Source: Streptacidiphilus jeojiense
Lineage (GTDB): Bacteria; Actinomycetota; Actinomycetes; Streptomycetales; Streptomycetaceae
Reading direction: 5' to 3'
NCBI RefSeq assembly: GCF_000719095.1
Contig: NZ_JOEH01000004.1
Span: forward strand, 1 to 64,000
DNA length: 64,000 nucleotides
Below the pieces are notes generated by a model, which made no database searches, was not told the origin of the DNA, and was given only the letters and a program-made list of their open reading frames with translations. The translations under genes were made by a program, and so were the position numbers. Every line of letters starts with the position of its first letter. Position 1 is the first letter of the stretch. Below are positions 54,324-62,216 of this stretch, in pieces.

Positions 54324-54356
54324 GTTGAACGAACGTTGATCCGAGCGGGGCATGAT
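54324..54356 (+). promoter_or_regulatory. SARP box and -10 in front of the 55-residue protein gene
   Basis: GTTGAAC (54324-54330) and GTTGATC (54335-54341), 11 bp apart, are followed after 9 nt by CATGAT (54351-54356). The heptamers are identical to those at 50525. The orientation points to the small gene at 54411, with a leader of about 50 nt. Confidence 0.78.
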
Positions 54357-54410
54357 GAGAGCCCACATCAACTCGATGCCTCACCGCTTCACCGCATCAC
54401 GAGGAGCAGC

Positions 54411-54578
54411 ATGACCACGCCGCAGAACGACGCAACGGAGTCCGACTCGACCGCCACGGGGGAGGCCGAGTCGACTTCGGCGGAAGTGGTTGTCGAGGAG
54501 TTGACGTCGGACGACACAGCGTCGGCCGAGGGGACCGACGCTGTGGTCGACCCGGATCGGGTGCGCAGCCAGGAATAG
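54411..54578 (+). CDS. Small acidic Ser/Thr-rich protein, AfsS-like candidate
   Basis: 55 residues, strongly acidic (Asp/Glu about one quarter) and rich in Thr, Ser and Ala. It begins MTTPQNDATESDSTAT and has a short hydrophobic centre EVVVEELTSDD. No cysteine, membrane segment or signal peptide. GAGGAG lies five bases before the ATG. Placement divergent from an AfsR-like gene, behind a SARP box, and in its own unit with a terminator mirrors AfsS, the small Thr/Ala/Glu-rich target of AfsR; direct sequence kinship is not shown. A RiPP precursor is the main alternative, but no maturation enzyme adjoins it. Confidence 0.72.
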   Translation: MTTPQNDATESDSTATGEAESTSAEVVVEELTSDDTASAEGTDAVVDPDRVRSQE

Positions 54579-54634
54579 GTGCCGCATCCGCGATGCCACG
54601 TCTCGGGGGGGACGCGGAATCGGGGGACGGGGGA

Positions 54635-54664
54635 GGGGCTCATCACTGGGGAGTGATGGGCCCC
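54635..54664. terminator. Bidirectional hairpin after the small acidic protein gene
   Basis: GGGGCTCATCACT pairs with AGTGATGGGCCCC across a GGGG loop (13 bp, one G-U). It lies between convergent genes 54411 and 54714. Confidence 0.75.
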
Positions 54665-54713
54665 TGGTCCGTCTCCGGGGCCGTCCCTGCGACTCGGGTG
54701 CGGGCCGTCCCGT

Positions 54714-55358
54714 TCACGCGGTCGGCAGGTGCGAGACGGTCATCCTGACCACGGTCTGGGCGGCGCCGTCGGTGGACGCGGCGGCGGTCCCGGCGGGCTC
54801 GGACGGCTCGGACGGTTCGGCGCACGGGAGTTCCACCGGCTCCGGCGGGGCGGCCGGTGCGGAGCCGCCGCGGGCGGCGCGGACGCAGGCCCAGAGCAGC
54901 ACCGAGGCCCCGGGCAGCCAGGGCTCACGGGTGTCCGGGGCGACGATCCAGCGGTTGGGGCCCTCGGGGGCGTCCGCCATCCGCTGGACCGGGGGCACGG
55001 TGATGGCGTCGCCGGCGCCGTGGCAGAGCACCGGCGGGACGCCGCGGGCCCACTCCTCCCAGACCAGCAGGGTGCGCAGCCGCTGCGCCGCGCCGACCTC
55101 GGCGAAGACCAGGATCCGGCCGCGGTGGGTGGCCACCGGACCGCAGCCCGGCCCCGACTCCCACAACTCGTCGAGCACCCGGCGGCCGAACAGGCCGGGC
55201 AGGTTCACCACGTCGAAGGTCCGCCCGCAGGGCAGCACGGTCGGCGCCCAGGGGCGCGACTCCCACAGCGCCCGCATGCTGCGCGGGTACTCGCTGGCCG
55301 AAGCCAGCCAGGCCTCCCCGGCCACGGTGACGTACTCGATCGACTCATGCGTCCACAT
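54714..55358 (-). CDS. Prim-pol-like N-terminal domain protein of Streptomyces type
   Basis: 214 residues. The segment from WLASASEYPRSMRALWESRPWAPTVLPCGRTFDVVNLPGLFGRRVLDELWESG through ATHRGRILVFAEVGAAQRLRTLLVWEEW to PPVLCHGAGDAITVPP matches the actinomycete family annotated as bifunctional DNA primase/polymerase, N-terminal. The catalytic acidic triad of true prim-pols is not obvious, so enzymatic function is doubtful. The C-terminal 40 residues are Pro/Glu/Ser-rich. Start ATG 55358. Single gene. Confidence 0.75.
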   Translation of the reverse strand: MWTHESIEYVTVAGEAWLASASEYPRSMRALWESRPWAPTVLPCGRTFDVVNLPGLFGRRVLDELWESGPGCGPVATHRGRILVFAEVGAAQRLRTLLVWEEWARGVPPVLCHGAGDAITVPPVQRMADAPEGPNRWIVAPDTREPWLPGASVLLWACVRAARGGSAPAAPPEPVELPCAEPSEPSEPAGTAAASTDGAAQTVVRMTVSHLPTA

Positions 55359-55492
55359 ATCCACCGTTCCATTGGTACGGGGGCCGGACGCGGAGCAGGA
55401 CGGGAAGTGGGGAACGCCGGACAGAAGGAGCGGATACGGCGTATTCTCCCGGGCATATGCCAGCGGGGCCGCGGCGGGGAGCACCCCGGCGG

Positions 55493-55843
55493 TCAGCCGA
55501 TGCGGCGCTGCCGCAGCAGCCCGCGGCCGTGCTCGACCATCTTCGCCGCGTAGTCCGGGGTCCAGTCGGCGCGGGCGGCGATCTCCTCGAAGGTCAGGCT
55601 GTCGAAGCGGCGGGTGTCGGCGAGCTGGGCCGCCGCCATCGCCTGGAAGTCGCTGGCCCGTTCCGCGGCGGCGCGGAACGCCACGGTCAACTCGGTGGAA
55701 CGGCTCAGCAGTTCCCGCGGGTCCTCGATGTCGTCGAGGTCGAAGAAGTGCTCCTGCTCCGGCTCCGCGAGGCCGGGCTCGAAGAGCAGCGGGGCGGGGC
55801 GGAGCCTCCGCTGCGGCGAGCGGTCGGCGGGGGAGTCGGGCAT
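55493..55843 (-). CDS. Small helical protein of unknown function
   Basis: 116 residues, not recognised. Acidic N-terminal half (FEPGLAEPEQEHFFDLDDIEDPRELL), a long helix (TELTVAFRAAAERASDFQAMAAAQLADT), and a helix-turn-helix-like end (FDSLTFEEIAARADWTPDYAAKMVEHGRGLL). GGAGG sits eight bases before ATG 55843. Could be a small DNA-binding regulator. It lies between the prim-pol-like gene and the nuclease-helicase operon on the same strand but 171 bp after the operon, so not clearly part of it. Confidence 0.72.
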   Translation of the reverse strand: MPDSPADRSPQRRLRPAPLLFEPGLAEPEQEHFFDLDDIEDPRELLSRSTELTVAFRAAAERASDFQAMAAAQLADTRRFDSLTFEEIAARADWTPDYAAKMVEHGRGLLRQRRIG

Positions 55844-56014
55844 GGGGGGCACCTCCGTGCTGGGTCAGGTGGAAGGCTGTGCCACGAGCCATTGTGCGTG
55901 CAGGCAGCCGGCGAGGGAACAGGGCCTTCCGTTCCGGTATTCCCGGGTCTCCCCGGGTGTTCCCGCAGGTGGGGTCGGTGCGCCGGTCGGTGGTCGAGCC
56001 GGCACTCCCGGTGT

Positions 56015-57400
56015 TCAGCCGGGCACGCGGTGCTCGCTCAGGTGCTCGAGGACGGCGTGGTTGGCGGTCCATCCGTCCGGGAACTTCACCGTGACGCCCA
56101 GCTGGACCGGCTCGGTCGAGGGGTGCTCGTCCAGCAGCTCGGCGATTCCGGCCCGGGCAACGACGATACAGGCGTGCCGGTGCCGGGAGGCAAGTACGCA
56201 CAGCCGGCCGGTCTCCAGATGGAAGGCGGTCGCGTCGGGACGCCCGGAGAGCGGGTGCAGCACCACGGTGACGTCGTACTCGCGGCCCTGCAGCCGGTTG
56301 GCGGTGTCCACGGTGACCGCCGCGGCGCCGTCCACCGGGACGCCAAGCGCCACCAGCGCGGCCCGGACCGCGGCGGCCTGGTCGCGGTGGGCGGTACCGA
56401 CCGCGATCCGGTCGGCGGTCAGCGGGGCGCTGCCTCGCTCGGACACCGCCGTCCCGGTGCGGTCCAGCAGCCGCCGCACCACGGTGGCGACCGCGCGTAC
56501 GGCCTCCGGGTCGGTGCGCACCGTGTGCCGGGCCGGCAGCTCCAGCAGGCCCCAGCCGGACTCGGCCGCGATGTCGATGACCCGGTCGGCGGCCGAGCCG
56601 TCGCCCGGGGCGGCCAGGGTCAGCCCGCGGTCGCCGGGCCCGGTCCCGGAGCGGAACGGGGCGTAGGGGTAGAAGGCGGCCGACACCAGCGGCGCCGCCG
56701 AGGCCGGTAGCCGCCAGGACACCGGCAGCCGGTGCGGCACGATCCTCGGGTTGTGCGCCAGCAGGGTCATCACCGCACTGCTGGACGGGTCGTAGCTGAG
56801 CCCCGCCCACTGGTCGGTGCCGACGATGGAGAACGGGTCCAGCTGGCCCGGGTCGCCGACGAACAGGGCCCGCTCGAACAGCCTGGCCACGGCCAGCAGC
56901 GCGTCGGAGCGCATCTGGTAGGCCTCGTCGACGATGGCGTGCCGCCAGGGGTCGACGTCCTTGACCCACTGCCACTTGGCGGCGGTGGACACCACCACCG
57001 AGCACTCCAGCAGGTCGGCCGGCTTGGTGGAGGCGGACACGGCCGGGTGCCGCAGCGCCTCGGGCGCGGGCGCGGCGTCGCTGCCGTGCAGCCGTCCGAC
57101 GGTGAGCCCGGGGTCTGCCGTGGCCAGCCGGTCCACCAGGTCGTCCACCTGGCTGTTGGTCTGCGCGACGATCATCAGTCGTTCGCCGGCGCCGACCAGC
57201 TCCCGGGCGGCCCGGACCACCAGCGTGGACTTGCCGGCCCCGGGCGGGGAGTCGACCACGGTGCCGCGCTCGGTGCCGTGCAGGGCGGCGTCGAGGATGG
57301 CGGCGACGGCGCGGTCCGCCTCGGCGCCAGGGTCCGCGCCGGGGCCGGTTCCGGGGCCGGTTCCGGAGGCGCCACCGGGCGGGCGGGAGAGCGGAGGCAC
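56015..57400 (-). CDS. SF1 (Upf1/Dna2-like) helicase, third gene of the nuclease-helicase operon
   Basis: 461 residues. Walker A DSPPGAGKSTL (52-59), motif Ia AQTNSQVDDLVDRL, motif II IVDEAYQM (DEAY in place of the common DEAD/DEAS), motif III VGDPGQLDPF, motif V DTANRLQGREYDVTVVLHPL, and motif VI SRHRHACIVVAR. The Q-nnn-S-Q-x-D motif Ia and the RLQGREYD motif V are typical of SF1B Upf1/Dna2 helicases. An Ala/Gly/Pro start precedes the ATPase. The GTG start lies three bases after the previous stop, so it is co-translated. It probably supplies 5'-3' unwinding to the nuclease encoded two genes upstream. Confidence 0.88.
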   Translation of the reverse strand: MPPLSRPPGGASGTGPGTGPGADPGAEADRAVAAILDAALHGTERGTVVDSPPGAGKSTLVVRAARELVGAGERLMIVAQTNSQVDDLVDRLATADPGLTVGRLHGSDAAPAPEALRHPAVSASTKPADLLECSVVVSTAAKWQWVKDVDPWRHAIVDEAYQMRSDALLAVARLFERALFVGDPGQLDPFSIVGTDQWAGLSYDPSSSAVMTLLAHNPRIVPHRLPVSWRLPASAAPLVSAAFYPYAPFRSGTGPGDRGLTLAAPGDGSAADRVIDIAAESGWGLLELPARHTVRTDPEAVRAVATVVRRLLDRTGTAVSERGSAPLTADRIAVGTAHRDQAAAVRAALVALGVPVDGAAAVTVDTANRLQGREYDVTVVLHPLSGRPDATAFHLETGRLCVLASRHRHACIVVARAGIAELLDEHPSTEPVQLGVTVKFPDGWTANHAVLEHLSEHRVPG

Positions 57401-57403
57401 AGG

Positions 57404-58993
57404 TCAGGCCCCTTCTTCGTCGGCGGGCGCGGTCGGGAGGTCCGGCTGGGCGGTGGCCGTGCGGGTGACCGGAGGGCCGCCGTGGGTCCAGGGGGTGTCC
57501 TCGGGTTCGGGCAGCGGCGCGGACTGGCGGGCCGTCAACTCGAAGAGGGTGAAGCACACCTGCTCGCCCGGCTCGGGGACGCTGCCCGGCTCGGGCTCCT
57601 TACGGCGGCCCATGCCGTTCAGCAGCCGCACCGTGACCAGCCCGGCCGCCGGGTCCGCGGACACCAGCTCGGCCTTCTGCGCGGTGGGGCCGCCGGCCCG
57701 GTACAGCTCGCGCCCCGGGTCCCCGTGCGGACGGTCCGAGGTGCGGACGGTGACCAGCGGCCGCGGCTTGGGGCTGCGCCCGGTCTCGTCGTACGCCGCC
57801 TCGACGGCGACCACCCGTCCGGCCAGGGCCTCGCCGGCGAGCCGGTGCTCGGCCATGGCCAGCGGGTCGTCCAGGGCCTCCTGGATGTCCAGCCGGGTCT
57901 GCTCGCGCTCGCGCTGGGCCAGCTTGCGGGCGGCGGTCACCGCGTCGTCGCGGACCGGCTGCGGGGGCTCGCCGGCCGCGATCCGGTCCCGGTGCGAGGT
58001 GTAGGACCAGCGGTCGCCCTCCCAGCGCTCCGGCAGGTGCGCAGCGGCGGGCAGCGCCCGGAGCAGGTCCAGGCCCTGCCACAGCCGGTCCCAGGTCGGT
58101 CGCAGCACCGCCTCCAGCAGTGCGGCGATCTCCGCCTCGCGGGCCTGCGCGGCCACGGCGTCGTCCAGCTTGCGGGCGGCGTCGTAGCGGGTGATCGCCG
58201 GGGCCAGCAGGCCGCTGTCGAAGCGCGGGTCGGTGGTCGGCCCGGCCGGCGGGCACAGCAGCTGGCCGTGGCCGTCCCGGGCGGTCTCCGCCAGCAGCGC
58301 GGCCTCGGCGCCGGTGCGGCCGGCGGGCGGGTCGATCCAGGCCAGCAGTGCGCCCAGGTGCTGGTCCTCCAGCCGGCTCTGCCCGGTGGCCCAGTGCCGG
58401 CCCAGCAGGTCGGTCATGGCGAGCAGCAGTGAGGAGCCGGGGACCTGGGCCCGGTCCCGCAGGTGGGTCAGCCAGCGGCCCAGCAGCGGGACCCGGGCCG
58501 GCACCGGGTAGGGGCCCGGGTCGACCCCCTCGTCGAGCGCGGTCTCGGCGCTGCGGCGGAAGCGGGTGGAGCGGCCCAGCAGCCCCAGGAACTCCACCGC
58601 GGCCGGGCCGGGAACCAGCAGTTGCGGGGCGTTGGTGCACAGTTCGCGCACCTGCTCGGTCTTCTCCCCGGTCGCCGGGTCCTTCACCTCCCTGGTCAGC
58701 AGGTCGACCTCGGTGCCGAACCCCTCCAGCCAGGGCAGCAGCTCGGCGGCGAGGTCCGCGAGCAGAGCGAACCGGCGGTCCCGGTCCAGCGGCTGCGGGA
58801 CCGTCAGCAGCACCGGTGACTCCCGGTCCTGACCGAGCATCACCGCCAGCGGCGCCCCGGCCTCACCGGCGGCGGCCAGCGGCACCAGGACCATCGGCCG
58901 GTCGGCGAGGTGCCGGTGCCGTACCGTCGCCAGCGGCACGGCCCGACCGTCGCGGACCGCCTCCATCCGGGCCAGGGTGGAGAGCAGGCTCAT
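57404..58993 (-). CDS. Unrecognised 529-residue middle protein of the nuclease-helicase operon
   Basis: Not recognised. A mixed N-terminal domain (about 1-150) contains LARMEAVRDGRAVPLATVRHRHLADRPMVLVPLAAAGEAGAPLAVMLG and SPVLLTVPQPLDRDRRFALLADLA. A helical centre (about 180-370) follows, then a basic helix AARKLAQREREQTRLDIQEALDDPLAMAEHRLAGEALAGRV and a beta-rich OB-like part (about 395-490: VAVEAAYDETGRSPKPRPLVTVRTSDRP, LVSADPAAGLVTVRLLNGMG). The OB-like part would suit nucleic-acid binding in a Dna2-type complex; this is inference. Start overlaps the nuclease stop by 4 bp (ATGA), and 3 bp separate its stop from the helicase start. Confidence 0.8.
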   Translation of the reverse strand: MSLLSTLARMEAVRDGRAVPLATVRHRHLADRPMVLVPLAAAGEAGAPLAVMLGQDRESPVLLTVPQPLDRDRRFALLADLAAELLPWLEGFGTEVDLLTREVKDPATGEKTEQVRELCTNAPQLLVPGPAAVEFLGLLGRSTRFRRSAETALDEGVDPGPYPVPARVPLLGRWLTHLRDRAQVPGSSLLLAMTDLLGRHWATGQSRLEDQHLGALLAWIDPPAGRTGAEAALLAETARDGHGQLLCPPAGPTTDPRFDSGLLAPAITRYDAARKLDDAVAAQAREAEIAALLEAVLRPTWDRLWQGLDLLRALPAAAHLPERWEGDRWSYTSHRDRIAAGEPPQPVRDDAVTAARKLAQREREQTRLDIQEALDDPLAMAEHRLAGEALAGRVVAVEAAYDETGRSPKPRPLVTVRTSDRPHGDPGRELYRAGGPTAQKAELVSADPAAGLVTVRLLNGMGRRKEPEPGSVPEPGEQVCFTLFELTARQSAPLPEPEDTPWTHGGPPVTRTATAQPDLPTAPADEEGA

Positions 58994-60291
58994 CCGGCAC
59001 CGCCCACGGGGGCAGCGGCCTGCAGCGCAGCGGTCTGCAGTGCCTCGGCGCGCAGTGCGGCGGCGCGGGCGAGCCGCAGGGCGGACTCGGCGTCGCCGTC
59101 GTCGGGGGTGTCGGCGAGGGTGTCGGAGGGGGTGCCGCCGGCGGTGTCGGCGTGAGTTCCGCCGGGTGCGGTGACTGCGGCTGCGGCTGCGGCCAGGGCC
59201 TGCTCGACGGTGTGGAAGCTGCCCAGCTCGCCGCGCACCCCGCGGCCCAGGGTCTCCACCGATCCGGCGCAGCGGGCCTCGGCCCGGCAGTGGAAGCCCA
59301 GTTCGCAGGCGGAGAGGCAGTCCGGGGAGTACACCGCCTGCAACGCGCCCACGGCGGCGGCTAGTTGCCCGTCGGAGCGGTCCCGGCCGAAGCCGGTGCC
59401 GGTCGGGAGGACGTCCAGCAGCTGCTCGACCCGGGTCAGCCGGTCCAGCTGGCGCCGGGTGACCGCCATCGGCTTGCGGACGTCGACCGCGGCGGCGGTC
59501 GGCTGGTTGCCGAAGTCCTTGGGGCAGACCAGCAGCGCCGTACTGTCGGGGGCGCCGGCCAGGCCCTCGGGCTCCCGGTAGGGGTCGCGCACCGGCTCGA
59601 CGCCGGCCAGCGCGGCCGCGGTCTCCCGCAGCGCGAGCACGTACACCGCCGCCTGCCGGGCCGCCGCGCCCACCTTGACGGCATCGGCCCCGCCGTCCAG
59701 GATCGGGAAGGACTTGATCTCCACCACGGTCCAGCGGCCGTCGGGGCGGACCACCACCAGGTCAGGTTCCAGATGCGCGGTCGAACCGGCGACCTCCAGC
59801 CGCAGCAGCGGCTGGTCCAGCACCGTCCACACGCCGGGCCGGGCCGCGGCAGCGGCCAGCGCGACCCGGGCGCTGGCGACCCGTCCGGCCGGCAGTCCGG
59901 GGTCGTCGACCAGTTCGGCGAAGACCACCGGAGCGCTGTCCTCGGGCAGCCGCAACTGCTCCCTGAGCAGGTCCAGCAGCACCGTGCAGCCGTCGGCCTT
60001 GACCCGGCGCTCGAAGCCCAGGCCACGGCTGATCGCGAACGGCGACTGACCGAACGGCGCCGGGTTCCCGAGCCGGGTCGCCAGATCGGTCTTGTCCACC
60101 CCGGCGGCGTCCAGCACCGCCCGCCGGCCGCACCCGGGATTGGCCGCCAGCGCGGCCAGTGCGCGGGCGTCCAGACTGCGTTGCGGCGCGTCGCCGCGGA
60201 GGCCGGCGAGCCGGCGCTCCAACGGACTCGGGGACAGCCTCGGCGACTGCGGGGGCTCCGGTGCCGGACGCCCGGGGATGAAGTCGTTCAT
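58990..60291 (-). CDS. RecB/Cas4-family PD-(D/E)XK nuclease with predicted Fe-S cluster
   Basis: 433 residues, first gene of the operon. The nuclease core has GLGFE (Glu94), EPDLVV with Asp177, VVEIKSF with Glu191 and Lys193, and the RecB-family QxxxY motif RQAAVYVLAL (Gln213, Tyr217). An early Cys54 in NPGCGRRAVL and a late cluster Cys325-x3-Cys329-x5-Cys335-x5-Cys341 match the split-cysteine design that holds a 4Fe-4S cluster in Cas4, AddB and Dna2. The Pro-rich N-terminus and Ala/Asp/Thr-rich C-terminal 70 residues are disordered. Stop overlaps the next start by 4 bp. Likely cuts single-stranded ends together with the SF1 helicase. It is not linked to any CRISPR array here. Confidence 0.87.
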   Translation of the reverse strand: MNDFIPGRPAPEPPQSPRLSPSPLERRLAGLRGDAPQRSLDARALAALAANPGCGRRAVLDAAGVDKTDLATRLGNPAPFGQSPFAISRGLGFERRVKADGCTVLLDLLREQLRLPEDSAPVVFAELVDDPGLPAGRVASARVALAAAAARPGVWTVLDQPLLRLEVAGSTAHLEPDLVVVRPDGRWTVVEIKSFPILDGGADAVKVGAAARQAAVYVLALRETAAALAGVEPVRDPYREPEGLAGAPDSTALLVCPKDFGNQPTAAAVDVRKPMAVTRRQLDRLTRVEQLLDVLPTGTGFGRDRSDGQLAAAVGALQAVYSPDCLSACELGFHCRAEARCAGSVETLGRGVRGELGSFHTVEQALAAAAAAVTAPGGTHADTAGGTPSDTLADTPDDGDAESALRLARAAALRAEALQTAALQAAAPVGGAG

Positions 60292-60341
60292 GGTGCGGAT
60301 CAGTCTTGCACCCACGACTGACAAGGGGAGCGCCGTACGGG

Positions 60342-61283
60342 TCAGTGCAGCGCCGGAGTTCGCCGTTCGACGGGTGCGGCGGGTATGCCGGAGGCGACGG
60401 CGGTGCCGGGTGCGGTGGATGTGCTGGCTGTGCTGGATGCGGTCTGACGGGACGTCGGGATCTGCTGGTAGTCGGGAACCGGGTGGCGGACCGGCAGATG
60501 GATCGGCAGGTGGACGATGTGGGTGCGGGATCCCGAGGTTCCCCGGAGCCGGTCGGTGAGCCGCAGCGCCGGGCCGGTGAGCAGCGCGCCCACGCCCAGC
60601 AGTACCGCGCCGGCCACGCAGTCCAGCAGGTAGTGGTTGCCGGTGCCCATCACCACCATGGTGATCACCAGCGGGTAGAGCAGCCCCAGCGTCCGCACCG
60701 TGCGGTCCCGCGCCAGCCGGAACAGCAGCAGCCCGCACCACAGCGACCAGCCCACGTGCAGGCTGGGCATCGCCGCGAACTCGTTGGTCATCGACCCGAG
60801 CCCCTTGGGCGCGCTCGCCGCCCCGCTCCACCAGCCGAGGTTGGCGTGCTGGGCCATGGTGTCGGTGAAGCCGTAGGAGGAGGGCATCAGCCGCGGCGGG
60901 GCCGCGGGGAACAGGATGAAGCCGACCAGGGCCAGCACCGTGGTGATCCCCAGCCAGGTCCTGGCGCGGCGGTACTGGTCGCGGTGGTGCCGCCAGAGCC
61001 ACACCAGCACCGCCGGGGTGACCAGGTAGTGCAGCGTCGCATAGGCGTAGTCGGCGGGTACGCCGAGCCACTGCTGGCTGCTGAAGGTGCTGTTCAGCCA
61101 GCGTTCCGGGTCGAGGTGGAGCCACTGCTCCACGTCGATCAGACTCCGCGCGTCCTGTACGGCTTCGCCGAAGCCGCCGCTGACCAGCAGCCGGCTGCCG
61201 TCGTAGACCAGGTAGATCGCGGCTACCAGCAGCAGTTCCAGCTGCCAGTGCCCCGGTCGCCTCCTGAGAAGGGTGCGTGCCAT
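60342..61283 (-). CDS. PAP2-family membrane phosphatase (inositol-phosphoryl/phosphatidate type)
   Basis: 313 residues with about six membrane helices. The PAP2 active site is seen as MPSLHVGWSLW (motif 2, His) and MGTGNHYLLDCVAG (motif 3, His/Asp). FPAAPPRLMPSSYGFTDT is typical of the AUR1-like actinomycete branch. The C-terminal 60 residues are His/Pro/Thr-rich and probably disordered. Likely dephosphorylates or transfers lipid head groups at the membrane outer face. Divergent from the TetR gene, with an operator between them, so TetR probably represses it. Confidence 0.9.
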   Translation of the reverse strand: MARTLLRRRPGHWQLELLLVAAIYLVYDGSRLLVSGGFGEAVQDARSLIDVEQWLHLDPERWLNSTFSSQQWLGVPADYAYATLHYLVTPAVLVWLWRHHRDQYRRARTWLGITTVLALVGFILFPAAPPRLMPSSYGFTDTMAQHANLGWWSGAASAPKGLGSMTNEFAAMPSLHVGWSLWCGLLLFRLARDRTVRTLGLLYPLVITMVVMGTGNHYLLDCVAGAVLLGVGALLTGPALRLTDRLRGTSGSRTHIVHLPIHLPVRHPVPDYQQIPTSRQTASSTASTSTAPGTAVASGIPAAPVERRTPALH

Positions 61284-61307
61284 GACCACTCCGGACGTTC
61301 GAGCGAA

Positions 61308-61334
61308 AGCGTACGCTCTACCGTACGCTGTACG
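61308..61334. promoter_or_regulatory. TetR-type operator between the PAP2 and TetR genes
   Basis: AGCGTACGCT (61308-61317) is a perfect palindrome and CGTAC-GCT-GTACG (61322-61334) another. Together GCGTACG-N6-CGTACGC also form an inverted repeat. Such overlapping arms of 4-5 bp suit binding of two TetR dimers. It lies 25 bp before the PAP2 gene start. Confidence 0.7.
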
Positions 61335-61449
61335 TTAGGGAGAAATCATCTCCGGGTCACATCTGGTTCTCACCTGGGCCCTGTAATCTCCGACACAGCG
61401 CCCTCCCAGGGCCCAGACAGCCCCCCGTCCCCGCAGCGTCCGGAAGGCC

Positions 61450-62154
61450 ATGTCGCAGTCAGTGCCCCGCCGTCGTGCCCCTCGCAATTCCCTCAGCGCG
61501 GAGCTGATCGTCGACCGTGCCCTCGCGCTGCTGGACCAGAAGGGCATCGAGGCCTTCTCCATGCGTGCCCTGGCCGAGGAGCTCGGGGTCGGCACCATGG
61601 CGCTGTACACCTACTTCCGCGGCAAGGAGGAGCTGTTCCGGGCCGCCCGGGACCGGGTGCTCGGCACCTACCAGCCGCCCTGCACCAGCGGCAGCTGGGA
61701 CGAGCAGCTGCGCGCCCTCTGCCTCTCCATGTACGAACTGTTCACCGGCCGCCCCTCGGTGCTGCAACTGCTGGCCGAGGGCAAGGCCGAGGGCGACTTC
61801 GCCGACGCCGCCTCGGTCACCATGGAGCAGGTCGTCAAGCTGCTCTGCGGGTCCGGCCTGGACCGCCAGGCGGCGGCCCGCGCCGCCGGGACGCTCATCG
61901 GCTTCACCATCGGCTCGGCCCTGCGCCAGGTGCGCGAATGCGATGAGGAGGGGCAGATGACGGCCAAGGCCGAGCTGCTGCGGCGGCGCTTCGCCGCCCT
62001 GTCGCCGGAACGCCACCCCGCGCTCACCGACCTGGCCCCCGAACTCACCGTCGCCCGCGAGGACGGCGAGGGTCAGTACACCTTCGGCCTCGGCCTGATC
62101 CTGTGCGGCCTGCGGGAGCTCGCCGGCTCGGACTGCGCGGCGCCGCAGTCCTGA
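61450..62154 (+). CDS. TetR-family transcriptional regulator
   Basis: 234 residues. N-terminal helix-turn-helix [47 protein letters not shown] (about 17-64), with the standard YTYF recognition helix end. The C-terminal ligand domain is TetR_C-like ([25 protein letters not shown]). It presumably represses the divergent PAP2 phosphatase gene and itself through the operator at 61308. The ligand is unknown. Confidence 0.93.
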   Translation: MSQSVPRRRAPRNSLSAELIVDRALALLDQKGIEAFSMRALAEELGVGTMALYTYFRGKEELFRAARDRVLGTYQPPCTSGSWDEQLRALCLSMYELFTGRPSVLQLLAEGKAEGDFADAASVTMEQVVKLLCGSGLDRQAAARAAGTLIGFTIGSALRQVRECDEEGQMTAKAELLRRRFAALSPERHPALTDLAPELTVAREDGEGQYTFGLGLILCGLRELAGSDCAAPQS

Positions 62155-62216
62155 TCCGGTCGTGGATCAGGGATCATGGACGGGTACACCAGCACTGCCA
62201 TCCAAGGGAGACCCCT

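Noticed and set aside
54411..54578. Lanthipeptide, lasso or other RiPP precursor
   Set aside because: No cysteine, no recognised leader motif and no maturase, protease or transporter next to it; the SARP context fits an AfsS-like protein better.
58990..60291. Cas4 of a CRISPR-Cas system
   Set aside because: No CRISPR array and no other cas gene in the window; the operon partner is a Upf1/Dna2-like helicase.
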